In this document: positions 17,013 to 25,007 of the stretch, one piece after another
Layout: every line of letters starts with the position of its first letter
Position numbering within the stretch: the first letter of the stretch is position 1
Origin: an uncultured Geobacteraceae bacterium
Lineage (GTDB): Bacteria > Desulfobacterota > Desulfuromonadia > Geobacterales > CAIOGM01
NCBI GenBank assembly: GCA_903902345.1
Contig: CAIUUR010000232.1
Coordinates: 1-43,658 of the forward strand
Length of the DNA stretch: 43,658 bases
Direction: 5' to 3'
Translations under genes and position numbers: made by a program
The notes under the pieces: model-generated
The model's database searches: none
The model's input: the letters and a program-made list of their open reading frames with translations, nothing else
Told to the model about the DNA's origin: nothing

Positions 17013-17301
17013 CCCTCTGTCGGCACGGGAGATCCTGGAGGGCTCGTTTCTTGAGAACCGGGCGCGTATTCTGGAAGTCGCCGCGTTCCTGGATCGGATT
17101 GAGCGGGCGGAGGGCGCACCCCAGGCTCACGACGACTACCGGTACCGTGCGCTGCTACGCGCCGTGGAGTGTCTCCTGAAACCGTCGGGAGAGGTAACGA
17201 AGGATATTCTGGAAAACCTCAGTGACCCGACGCCGGAACCCATTGAGTGCGCCGCCGGGATGAAGGGCGCGGTGGGAGCATGGAAGGGGGTGAAGGAGTG
17301 A
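16996..17301 (+). CDS. Small unknown protein within the Ebo cluster
   Basis: This 101-residue soluble, mostly helical protein (SFLENRARILEVAAFLDRIE; YRALLRAVECLLKPSG) is not one I recognise. It occupies the place where an EboA might be expected but is much shorter than EboA proteins of about 200 or more residues, and I see no clear similarity. GGAGAGGAGAG precedes ATG 16996. It overlaps eboD upstream by 17 bases and eboB downstream by 4 (GTGA), so expression is tightly coupled to the cluster. It could be a divergent or trimmed EboA, or a new Ebo partner. Confidence 0.75.
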   Translation: MNSRNNPLSAREILEGSFLENRARILEVAAFLDRIERAEGAPQAHDDYRYRALLRAVECLLKPSGEVTKDILENLSDPTPEPIECAAGMKGAVGAWKGVKE

Positions 17302-18101
17302 ACTTCATCGATCCCCATATCCATATGGTCTCCCGGACCACCGATGACTACCGTGCGCTGGCCCTGGCCGGCATTGGCGCCATCACCGAACCGGCCTTCT
17401 GGGCGGGCTTCGACCGGGGGAGCGCCCAGGGGTTCCGGGACTACTTCAACCAGCTCACGGTGGCGGAACCGGCCCGCGCCGCCAGGTTCGGCATTCGCCA
17501 TTACTGCTGGATCTGCCTTAATCCCAAGGAGGCCGAGGATCTTTCCCTGGCCAGGGATGTCCTGGCGATCATGCCGGAATTTCTGGACCGACCCACGGCG
17601 CTGGGAGTCGGGGAGATCGGCCTCAACAAGAACAGCGTGAACGAAGTGGCGGTGCTGGAGCTCCAGATAAACCTGGCCGCCCGGCGGGACGAGCTGATCC
17701 TCGTGCATACTCCCCACCTGGAAGACAAGCTGAAGGGGACCCGTCTCATCATGGACGTTCTCCGGAACGAACCACGCATCAGGCCGGAACGGGTTCTCAT
17801 CGACCACGCCGAAGAGCATACGGTGGGGGAGATCAGGGACCGGGGGTACTGGGTCGGGCTGACCCTCTATCCCGATTCCAAGTGCAGCCCCGCCCGGGCC
17901 GTGGACATCCTGGAACGGTATGGGACCGACCGGGTCTGGCTCAATTCCGCCGCCGACTGGGGAATCAGTGATCCCCTGGCCATCATCAAGGCCGCCAGCG
18001 AGATGCGGAATCGCCGACATCCCGAGGAGCTGATCAGGAAGATCTTTCATGACAATCCTGCGGCCTTCCTGAGCCAATGTCCCAAATTTATTACCCCGTG
18101 A
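17298..18101 (+). CDS. eboB: EboB, TatD-family metal hydrolase
   Basis: This 267-residue TIM-barrel hydrolase has metal ligands at DPHIHM near the N-terminus, a glutamate in GVGEIGLN, histidines in LVHTPHLEDK and LIDHAEEHT, and an aspartate in NSAADWGISDP. These fit the TatD branch of the amidohydrolases and the EboB subgroup. I chose GTG at 17298 because the protein then begins VNFIDPHIHM, as is usual, and overlaps the previous stop as GTGA; ATG at 17280 adds six residues. The substrate is not known. It overlaps eboE by 25 bases. Confidence 0.88.
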   Translation: MNFIDPHIHMVSRTTDDYRALALAGIGAITEPAFWAGFDRGSAQGFRDYFNQLTVAEPARAARFGIRHYCWICLNPKEAEDLSLARDVLAIMPEFLDRPTALGVGEIGLNKNSVNEVAVLELQINLAARRDELILVHTPHLEDKLKGTRLIMDVLRNEPRIRPERVLIDHAEEHTVGEIRDRGYWVGLTLYPDSKCSPARAVDILERYGTDRVWLNSAADWGISDPLAIIKAASEMRNRRHPEELIRKIFHDNPAAFLSQCPKFITP

Positions 18102-19204
18102 TCACCTACTGCACCAACATCCATCCCGGTGAGAGCTGGGAAGAGACCTTCGACGCCCTGCGTCGTCATCTCCCCACCATTAAAGCCGAATTTTCTCCCG
18201 CCGAGCCGTTCCCCGTTGGTTTGCGGCTACCCGCCCGCGCAGTGCGAGAACTGGACGAAACGTCCACCGGGCGGTTCATGGAGTGGCTCCTCCGGCATGA
18301 TCTCTTCGTCCCCACGATCAACGGTTTTCCCTATGGAGCATTCCATGGAACGCGGGTCAAGGAGCAGGTCTACCTCCCCGACTGGCGGCAACCGGAACGG
18401 GTCGACTACACAATCGGAATCGCCACACTCCTGGACCGGCTGCTTCCGGAATCCGTCCAGGGTTCACTCTCCACGGTACCGATACGTTTCGGCAGGGAGC
18501 TCCCCACGGAGGAGCTGGCCGTGGTCCGGAAAAATCTCCTCCGGGCCATGGAGCATCTGGACCGTCTCCGTCAGCATAGCGGCAAGAGCATCCTCCTGGC
18601 GCTGGAACCCGAGCCGGGATGCACCCTGGAAACAACGGAGGATGTCGTCTCCTTCTTTCAGCGGATGGAGTTTCCTCATTCCCTCTCATGGACGCTGGGG
18701 GTCTGCCTGGACTGCTCCCATCAAGCGGTGCAGTTCGAATCTCCGGCGGAGATACTGGGAGCTCTTGCCGCTGCGGGGATACCGGTGGGAAAAGTTCAGA
18801 TCTCTTCGGCGCTCCGGATACGTGATCCCGACCTCATCGCGCTGGAAAGATTCTGCGAGCCCGCCTATCTCCACCAGACGGTGGTCAGGGACGTTAAAGG
18901 GAAACTGTGGCGGTACGATGACCTCCCCCAGGCGCTCCGGCTCCACCCCTCCGGCGGGGGGGACGAGTGGCGGGTTCATTTCCATCTCCCGGTTTTCGTG
19001 GAAGGGATGCCGGGGTACGGAACCACCCGCTCTTTCATCGAATCGCTCCTCCCTCTCCTGGAGGACACGATGCTCCTGGAAGTGGAGACCTACACCTGGG
19101 AGGTCCTCCCTCCCGAACTCCGGATGAACAGCGTTGACGGTTCCATTGTCCGGGAACTGCAGTGGCTGAAAGGCGCCGTGGATGCAACGAACCGTCGTCC
19201 TTAA
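18077..19204 (+). CDS. eboE: EboE, xylose-isomerase-like TIM-barrel protein
   Basis: This 375-residue protein begins YYPVITYCTNIHPGESWEET and continues VPTINGFPYGAFHGTRVKE, features characteristic of EboE proteins. A barrel region carries SILLALEPEPGCTLETTEDV and LGVCLDCSHQAVQFE; the glutamate, aspartate and histidine residues there resemble the metal site of sugar-phosphate isomerases/epimerases. It is probably cytoplasmic and acts on a small polar metabolite; the reaction is unknown. It overlaps eboB by 25 bases and eboF by 23, so all these genes are likely to be made together. Confidence 0.9.
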   Translation: MSQIYYPVITYCTNIHPGESWEETFDALRRHLPTIKAEFSPAEPFPVGLRLPARAVRELDETSTGRFMEWLLRHDLFVPTINGFPYGAFHGTRVKEQVYLPDWRQPERVDYTIGIATLLDRLLPESVQGSLSTVPIRFGRELPTEELAVVRKNLLRAMEHLDRLRQHSGKSILLALEPEPGCTLETTEDVVSFFQRMEFPHSLSWTLGVCLDCSHQAVQFESPAEILGALAAAGIPVGKVQISSALRIRDPDLIALERFCEPAYLHQTVVRDVKGKLWRYDDLPQALRLHPSGGGDEWRVHFHLPVFVEGMPGYGTTRSFIESLLPLLEDTMLLEVETYTWEVLPPELRMNSVDGSIVRELQWLKGAVDATNRRP

Positions 19205-20549
19205 CGTAGTCGGGCTATGCCGCTCCCTGCTGGGGGAGAGGACCCCGCGCCTGAACGAACTCGCCGGGGGGAGCGCCGACATCCGGGCGATCACCCCGGC
19301 CGTGACCTGCTCCATGCAGGCGACCTACCTCACCGGCAAGCTCCCCAGGGAGCATGGCATCGTGGGTAACGGCTGGTATTTCCGGGATCTGGGGGAGGTC
19401 ATGTTCTGGTGTCAATCCAACCGTCTTGTTCAGTCGGAACAGATCTGGCAAAGCGGACGCCTACGGGACCCGTCGTTCACCTGCGCCAACGCTTTTTGGT
19501 GGTATAATATGGTGACGGACGTTGATTGGGCCGTGACCCCCCGTCCCCTCTACTGCGCCGACGGGAGGAAACTTCCCGACTGCTACAGCATTCCCCCCAA
19601 CCTCCGGGAACGGTTTAACCGGGAGTTCGGCCAGTTTCCGCTCTTCCGGTTCTGGGGGCCTGCCACCTCCATCGCCGCCAGCAACTGGATCGCCAAGGCC
19701 GCCATGGCCCTGGAGGAACAGCATCGGCCCACCCTGCAACTGGTCTATCTCCCCCACCTGGACTACATCCTCCAGAAGGTCGGTCCCGGGGGGGATATCA
19801 GCCGGGACCTGGGGGAGATCGACACCCTCTGCGGCGAGCTCATGGACTTTTTTCGGGACCGGGGGTGCCGGGTGGTCGTCCTTTCCGAATACGGGATCAC
19901 CCCGGTCTCCACCCCGATTCACCCCAACAGAATCCTGCGCGACGCCGGATTCCTGGGGATCAAGGTGGACCTGGGGCGGGAATACCTGGATCCCGGCGCC
20001 AGCCGGGCCTTCGCCGTGGCCGACCACCAGATCGCCCACGTCTACGTGAATGACGATCGGGATATTTCCGAGGTAAAGAAGTTGTTTACTGACGTGCCGG
20101 GTGTGGAGCGGGTACTGGATGAAGAAGGAAAGCGGGAATTTGGCCTGGATCATGCCAGAAGCGGGGAACTGGTACTCGTAGCCGACGAAAACAGCTGGTT
20201 TACTTACTACTTCTGGAACGATAACGGGCGGGCGCCGGATTACGCCCGTACCGTCAATATCCACGCCAAGCCGGGGTATGACCCCTGTGAACTGTTCCTT
20301 GATCCGAAGATGATGGCGCCCAAGGTGAAGATCGCCTGGGCCTTATTGAAAAAAAAGCTCAGCTTCCGCTACCTCATGGAAGTGATCCCCCTGGACGCCA
20401 CTCTCATCAAAGGTTCCCACGGCCGGATGACAAAACGGCTCGCCGATGGTCCGATAGTTATGACCACCGAACCTCGTCTCATGGATGCGTCGGTGGTTGC
20501 CGCCGGGGATATCCGCGACCTGCTGCTGAAACATCTTTTCACCCCGTGA
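19182..20549 (+). CDS. eboF: EboF, nucleotide-pyrophosphatase/alkaline-phosphatase-like protein
   Basis: This 455-residue protein belongs to the alkaline-phosphatase superfamily. ITPAVTCSMQATYLTG holds the probable threonine nucleophile, with GKLPREHGIVGNGW after it. Metal-ligand regions follow at LPHLDYILQKVGP, VLSEYGITPV and IKGSHGRM. No signal peptide is seen, which suggests a cytoplasmic place unlike many phosphodiesterases of this fold. Family and neighbours match EboF; the substrate may be a phosphate or nucleotide ester of the Ebo metabolite (inference). The end overlaps the eboC GTG start (GTGA at 20546-20549). Confidence 0.9.
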   Translation: MQRTVVLNVVGLCRSLLGERTPRLNELAGGSADIRAITPAVTCSMQATYLTGKLPREHGIVGNGWYFRDLGEVMFWCQSNRLVQSEQIWQSGRLRDPSFTCANAFWWYNMVTDVDWAVTPRPLYCADGRKLPDCYSIPPNLRERFNREFGQFPLFRFWGPATSIAASNWIAKAAMALEEQHRPTLQLVYLPHLDYILQKVGPGGDISRDLGEIDTLCGELMDFFRDRGCRVVVLSEYGITPVSTPIHPNRILRDAGFLGIKVDLGREYLDPGASRAFAVADHQIAHVYVNDDRDISEVKKLFTDVPGVERVLDEEGKREFGLDHARSGELVLVADENSWFTYYFWNDNGRAPDYARTVNIHAKPGYDPCELFLDPKMMAPKVKIAWALLKKKLSFRYLMEVIPLDATLIKGSHGRMTKRLADGPIVMTTEPRLMDASVVAAGDIRDLLLKHLFTP

Positions 20550-21268
20550 CTCATATGCTCCTTAAGCGTGTCAAAGCGTACCTGGACCTCTGCCGGGTCA
20601 GTAACCTCCCCACCGTATGGACCAATGTCCTGGTGGCGCTCCTCCTGGCAGAGGGAAAGTTTTCCTGGCCGGATTTTTCCCTGCTTGCCCTCGCCCTGTC
20701 ACTATTCTACTCCGGCGGGATGTGCCTCAACGACCTCTGTGACGCCGAAATAGACCGGCTGAAGCGCCCCACTCGTCCTCTCCCCTCGGGCCGTATTTCG
20801 CGACGTGGCGCCCGTCTCCTTACAGTTCTTCTGTTCGCGACAGGGTTCTCCCTTCTCGCGACGGCACCCCATCCCCAGGCGCTCCTGGCGGGGACCATCC
20901 TGCTACTTCTCATCGTCGCCTACGACACTCTCCATAACTCTCTGGATCTCAGCATCGTTTTGATGGCCGGTTGCCGCCTCATGCTCTTCGTTGTCACTGC
21001 ATTGGCGGTCTCGGGCGAAGTCGGAATGAGTGTCCTATTCGCCGGGACTCTACAGTTCGGCTATGTCCTCCTGATCAGTGGGGTAGCGCGCCATGAAAAG
21101 AAGTTGAGTGAACCGTACGGAGCGCCGGTGGTGCCGATCATGCTTGCCGGCATCTCACTTCTGGACGGGGCCGTCGTGGCCCTCCTGGTCTCCCCTGTCT
21201 GGCTGTTCGCCGGCATCTGCGGGAGCGTAATAACTCTCACATGCCAAAAATTTGTTCGGGGTGATTAA
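20546..21268 (+). CDS. eboC: EboC, UbiA-like prenyltransferase (possibly shortened)
   Basis: This 240-residue polytopic membrane protein of the UbiA superfamily has the first aspartate-rich motif NDLCDAEIDRLKRPTRPLPSG. The second is reduced (VAYDTLHNSLDLS). UbiA proteins and EboC are usually about 290 residues, and the end here (LTCQKFVRGD) looks abrupt, with IS-end-like repeats starting 12 bases after the stop; the last membrane segments may have been lost. GTG at 20546 overlaps the eboF stop; ATG at 20555 is an alternative. If active it would join an isoprenoid to an acceptor at the inner membrane. Confidence 0.85.
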   Translation: MTHMLLKRVKAYLDLCRVSNLPTVWTNVLVALLLAEGKFSWPDFSLLALALSLFYSGGMCLNDLCDAEIDRLKRPTRPLPSGRISRRGARLLTVLLFATGFSLLATAPHPQALLAGTILLLLIVAYDTLHNSLDLSIVLMAGCRLMLFVVTALAVSGEVGMSVLFAGTLQFGYVLLISGVARHEKKLSEPYGAPVVPIMLAGISLLDGAVVALLVSPVWLFAGICGSVITLTCQKFVRGD

Positions 21269-21279
21269 GCGGGCGCAAC

Positions 21280-21329
21280 TGTAAAGAATACCGACACCAG
21301 CAGCAACGAGATGTAAAGAAAACCGACAC
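21280..21329. repeat. Two direct 18-bp repeats, remnant of an insertion-sequence end
   Basis: TGTAAAGAATACCGACAC (21280-21297) and TGTAAAGAAAACCGACAC (21312-21329) differ at one position and lie 32 bp apart. A partial inverted copy (TTAATTTTACAC) follows. Repeated TGT...GACAC ends of this kind resemble the multiple terminal repeats of IS21-type elements. No transposase remains. The rest of 21330-21477 shows no gene. Confidence 0.5.
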
Positions 21330-21477
21330 TTTCTTAATTTTACACACCGTTGTCAGAACGATGTTATTTCTTGGCGAGAGTTTACATAACAGAACAATCT
21401 CATCGAAGCCGCCCCACTCCACCCCCTCCGAGGAAATACGACAGTAATGTGACATCATTAGACAAACACACTTTTAG

Positions 21478-21493
21478 TGGTATACATATTGCA
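21478..21493 (+). promoter_or_regulatory. Sigma-54 promoter of the PEP-CTERM gene
   Basis: TGGTATACATATTGCA matches the sigma-54 (-24/-12) consensus TGGCAC-N5-TTGCA at the invariant GG and GC with exact spacing. It lies 43 bases before the PEP-CTERM ATG. PEP-CTERM genes are often controlled by sigma-54 with a PrsK/PrsR two-component pair, which supports the call. Confidence 0.75.
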
Positions 21494-21536
21494 TAAGCTT
21501 TCCGTTCACGCAATACCAAAACAAGGAGAAACCACT

Positions 21537-22166
21537 ATGACATGGACACGAGCACTGGCGCTGGTTCTTAGCTTGGCTGCCCTGGCCTCCCCCGCCTGGG
21601 GCAGCTACGGAGCCGATGTTTCCTACACCTATCTACAAACGGGAAACCACTACATTTTCAACGTCAACCTGAATAATAGCTCCACAGCGCCCGACACAGC
21701 CTCCCTGGATTATTTCCGGATTATTCTTACTGCGGACCCGATCGTCGACAACTATACCAATGTCGCATGGAACAACGGCAAGGGATGGGCAACCTGGGAG
21801 GATCAACCCCTGGCCGGTTTTGGCGGGAACCCAGGAGCGCTTCATGCCGATGACTCAATCCTCGCCGCCGGCGGTGGCGGCATCGCCCACGGCTCCACCA
21901 TCAACGGTTTTCAGTTCGCCTTTGACTACAGCGGCTCCGTTCTTCCCGCTCAGCAGCTTCTTTCCTGGCATGCCGAATATGGGACCAATCTGGGGGGTAA
22001 CGGCATACCCCAGGGCGATCTCCAGAACCCCGACTACTGGATCATAGGCTCTGCCGATGGCAATCTTCGTTATAACGGAGGAGGGGCGTCCGTCCCGGAG
22101 CCGGGAACCTTTCTCCTTGTGGGCGCGGGGCTGGTGGGACTGGTGTATAGAAAAAAACGTCAGTAA
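21537..22166 (+). CDS. PEP-CTERM sorted exported protein
   Basis: This 209-residue protein has a signal peptide (about 1-22, ending ASPAWGS). A secreted beta-rich domain follows, then a C-terminal sorting tag: VPEPGTFLLVGAGLVGL followed by YRKKRQ. The PEP motif, membrane helix and basic tail are the substrate signal for exosortase, usually in exopolysaccharide-making bacteria; no exosortase lies in this window. ATG 21537 has AAGGAGA 8 bases upstream. It is preceded by a sigma-54 promoter and is 30 bp from the next exported protein gene. Confidence 0.92.
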   Translation: MTWTRALALVLSLAALASPAWGSYGADVSYTYLQTGNHYIFNVNLNNSSTAPDTASLDYFRIILTADPIVDNYTNVAWNNGKGWATWEDQPLAGFGGNPGALHADDSILAAGGGGIAHGSTINGFQFAFDYSGSVLPAQQLLSWHAEYGTNLGGNGIPQGDLQNPDYWIIGSADGNLRYNGGGASVPEPGTFLLVGAGLVGLVYRKKRQ

Positions 22167-22196
22167 TTACGATTGATAACTGTAAAGGAGAAACTC

Positions 22197-24635
22197 ATGA
22201 AAGAATACAGGTGGCGGATAGTATTCGCACTGCTTTTGGCGGTTCTGACCCTGGCGACGACGGTCATGGACGCTTCGGCAACTCTCATTGTTCGGGCCAT
22301 GCCCAACGGTGTGACATCAAAGCTCACCCCGTGGGATAGCGGCCCCTATACTTGGCCGGGGAACAACCTGGAGCTGTGGGGAAACGTAACCTACACCGGC
22401 GCCGGCGCCCTCACCTATACCTGGGATTTCGGAGCGGGTGAAGGAGCAACCTCGGGAACGGTGACCAACGGCAACAACATCGTAGCCAACCATGCCTATG
22501 CCAGCGGTGGCTCCTACATTGCCAAGCTTACGGTAACCGACGGGACAGAGACCGACTCGGCGACGGTGGACATCGACGTGCTGCCACTGACCCTGGAATT
22601 CCAGAAGAACCTGGCCGTCCAGCGAGGACTCAAGTACCTCTACATGACCAAAACCGGCTATACGGTGAACAATTGCGCCGCTTACTACTGGGACGCCGAG
22701 GGGCGCTGGTTCGCCATTACCAATCTTGCCGTACTGGCCTTTGAGGACTACGGACACCGGGAAACCAACGACGCGACCGTCGACAAGAGCGATATCTATG
22801 CGAATGTGGTAAAGATGGGGCTGCGGATGATAACGGCGTATCTCGCTACGGAAAGCGCAGGTAACGACCCGGCAAATGGACAGTACGATTTGAATAACGA
22901 CCTCTTGAGGGTCTACTCCACGGGCACCGGCTCCCGCAGTCTCTATGAAACCGGAATTCTGGCCATGACCATTGCCAACACCGCGACACCTGCCGTCGTA
23001 GTCGGGAGTTGCGGCAGCGCGGCGATTCGAGGGATGACCTACAAGCAGGTGCTGGAGGATGTGATCGACTGGCTGGCCTACGCCCAGGAAATCAGACCCG
23101 GCTGCCATGTCGGCGGGTGGCGCTACGGCGAACGCTACTGCTCAAGTGACAACTCCGTTTCCCAGTGGCCGGCACTGGGGATGAGCTCGGCGGCCAAGGC
23201 GCCCTTTGCGGTGGCTATTCCTGCTATGGTAAAAACCCGCTTGGCGTCGTGGATAGCCTCAAGTCAGGGGGTGAGTGGCGGTTTTGACTATTATCCCGGT
23301 TACAACTGGTTCAACATCGCCAAAACCGGCGCCGGCCTTGCTCAAATGACTTTTACCGGAAACGGTAATCTGGCAAACGCTCTTGGTTTCATGAACTTAC
23401 ACTGGAATGATAATGATGGCAATCCCTACAGCGATTACAGCAACCGCAGCGATCACTACTCCATGTACGCGGCCAAGAAGGGGCTTCAGGCCGCAGGCAT
23501 TACCAATGTGGGTGCGCACAACTGGCAACAGGAGTACAACCAGTGGTATGTGAATAATCAGGTCAACGCCGGAACCAGCGGCGTCTACTGGCCCGCTTCC
23601 CAGCGTATCGGCTCCTCCATAACCACCACGGCATTCAGCCTGCTGGTCATGGCTCCCGGTCTGACGGAATTGCCACCGGTATCCGTGGCCGGCGCCGATC
23701 AGCAGGTTCCCCCGTTGGCTCCGGTGACATTCAACGGTTCCAGCTCCTATCACACCGACCCGGCGAAACATATTGTCAAGTACGAGTGGGACTTCAACTA
23801 TGACGGGGTCACCTTCAATATCAACGCCACCGGTCCCATTGTTACCAAGAGCCCCGGCTACACCCTTTCGGGTGTCCCCTCCAAGCAGTACACCGTTGCG
23901 CTCAAGGTTACCGATGACAGCAGTCCTGCTCTCACCTCCTTCTCCACCCTGATCGTGACGGTCAGTGTGAACGATCAGGCCCCGGTGGCCAACCCCGGCG
24001 GACCGTACCTCGGCGCGGCGGGACTGCCCATCACCTTTGACGGCTCCCTGTCCCACGACGCCAACGTAAGTGGTGGCGCCAACCCCATCTGCCCCGGAGG
24101 AGCAGTGACTCCAAGCGGCTGCGATGAAATCGTACGCTACGAATGGAACATTGACGGGAACATCCTGCTGGGGAAAACCGTCAACTACACCTTCGGCAGC
24201 ACGGGCACAAGGAACGTATCTCTCAAGGTGACCGACAGCTTCGGCGCCAGTGCGGCACAGAGCGTCAACGCGACGACAGTGGCGGTTTCCGACCTCTACC
24301 TGGTGAGCTATGTCCCGACGGTGGACTCCTATAACCGGGTGACCAAGCGCTGGACCAAGGGGTGGAAGGTCGGCATCAGAAATCGTGGCAATGGCGATGC
24401 CACCGGCGTAACCGGTGTCCTCACCGGCGCCAGCATCCCGCCGAATGTCACGGTCATGGACGGAAAGGTGACGTGGGGCACCGTACCTTTTGGAACGACG
24501 GTCCTGAGTGGCGACGACTTCCAGATCAGCTTCCCCTTGGGAACCAATCCTCCGGACCTGTCAAAGATCACGTGGGACGTTCAGTTTACTGACGGACTCG
24601 GAACACAGCATGTCATCAGGAACTTGCCCCAGTAG
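22197..24635 (+). CDS. Exported PKD and terpene-cyclase-fold protein
   Basis: This protein of about 812 residues has a signal peptide (about 1-28). A PKD domain (about 55-128) contains LTYTWDFGAG. A long alpha/alpha-toroid region (about 138-500) has squalene-cyclase/prenyltransferase-like repeats (QRGLKYLYMTKTGY, SDNSVSQWPALGMSS). Two more PKD domains follow (about 505-700; IVKYEWDFNYDG, IVRYEWNIDGN), then a last beta domain that resembles a CARDB-type adhesion module. There is no DXDD acid motif and no PEP-CTERM tag. It is probably secreted or surface-held. AAGGAG lies 8 bases before ATG 22197. It is likely co-transcribed with the PEP-CTERM gene. Confidence 0.85.
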   Translation: MKEYRWRIVFALLLAVLTLATTVMDASATLIVRAMPNGVTSKLTPWDSGPYTWPGNNLELWGNVTYTGAGALTYTWDFGAGEGATSGTVTNGNNIVANHAYASGGSYIAKLTVTDGTETDSATVDIDVLPLTLEFQKNLAVQRGLKYLYMTKTGYTVNNCAAYYWDAEGRWFAITNLAVLAFEDYGHRETNDATVDKSDIYANVVKMGLRMITAYLATESAGNDPANGQYDLNNDLLRVYSTGTGSRSLYETGILAMTIANTATPAVVVGSCGSAAIRGMTYKQVLEDVIDWLAYAQEIRPGCHVGGWRYGERYCSSDNSVSQWPALGMSSAAKAPFAVAIPAMVKTRLASWIASSQGVSGGFDYYPGYNWFNIAKTGAGLAQMTFTGNGNLANALGFMNLHWNDNDGNPYSDYSNRSDHYSMYAAKKGLQAAGITNVGAHNWQQEYNQWYVNNQVNAGTSGVYWPASQRIGSSITTTAFSLLVMAPGLTELPPVSVAGADQQVPPLAPVTFNGSSSYHTDPAKHIVKYEWDFNYDGVTFNINATGPIVTKSPGYTLSGVPSKQYTVALKVTDDSSPALTSFSTLIVTVSVNDQAPVANPGGPYLGAAGLPITFDGSLSHDANVSGGANPICPGGAVTPSGCDEIVRYEWNIDGNILLGKTVNYTFGSTGTRNVSLKVTDSFGASAAQSVNATTVAVSDLYLVSYVPTVDSYNRVTKRWTKGWKVGIRNRGNGDATGVTGVLTGASIPPNVTVMDGKVTWGTVPFGTTVLSGDDFQISFPLGTNPPDLSKITWDVQFTDGLGTQHVIRNLPQ

Positions 24636-24657
24636 GCGTAAATAGCCATGATTATTA

Positions 24658-24692
24658 GACTAAAATGCCGGCCCCGGGCCGGCATTTTAGTC
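24658..24692. terminator. Strong bidirectional hairpin terminator
   Basis: The arms 24658-24674 and 24676-24692 are perfectly complementary over 17 bp, with a GC-rich core (GCCGGCCC) and AAAA/TTTT ends that give a U-run in either direction. It follows the PKD protein stop by 22 bp and closes the exported-protein operon. Confidence 0.85.
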
Positions 24693-24832
24693 TCCCTTCC
24701 GGGAAAAACCATTTTCAGCTTTCCATCGGGAGAGCATAAGATAATTCTTGACAAACTCCGCACTCTCCTTTAGAAGTGACAATGTAGCAACCGTACATCC
24801 ATACGGATTCTCGCCACATTCGCATACACAAT

Positions 24833-24941
24833 TTCTTATCAAGAGCGACCGAGGGACGGGCCCTACGACGTCGCGGCAACCTCCATCACGGAAGGTGCCA
24901 ATTCCCGCGGAAACGGGCGACCGTTTTCGGAAGATAAGGAA
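24833..24941 (+). ncRNA. SAM riboswitch (S-box, SAM-I type)
   Basis: The sequence has the S-box order: TTCTTATCAAGAGCGACC, GAGGGACGGGCCC, CGCGGCAACC, GGTGCCAATTCCCGC and a closing GGAAGATAAGGA. The P1 helix (TTCTTATC with GATAAGGA), the GGCAACC junction and the GGTGCCAATTCC helix are clear. It binds S-adenosylmethionine and turns off downstream methionine or cysteine genes when SAM is high. It precedes the first MetB/MetC-family gene, with a terminator between. Confidence 0.92.
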
Positions 24942-24960
24942 GAGTGAGACCTGACAAGGA

Positions 24961-24995
24961 ATCCTCTTCCGCACCCCGGAAGGGGATTTTTCTTT
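24961..24995 (+). terminator. Riboswitch expression-platform terminator
   Basis: ATCCTCTTCCG (24961-24971) and CGGAAGGGGAT (24977-24987) pair over 11 bp with one G-U wobble, followed by a T-rich tract TTTTTCTTT. It lies 19 bases after the riboswitch core and just before the GGGAGGAG ribosome site, as expected for SAM-controlled transcription termination. Confidence 0.85.
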
Positions 24996-25007
24996 GGGAG
25001 GAGCAAC

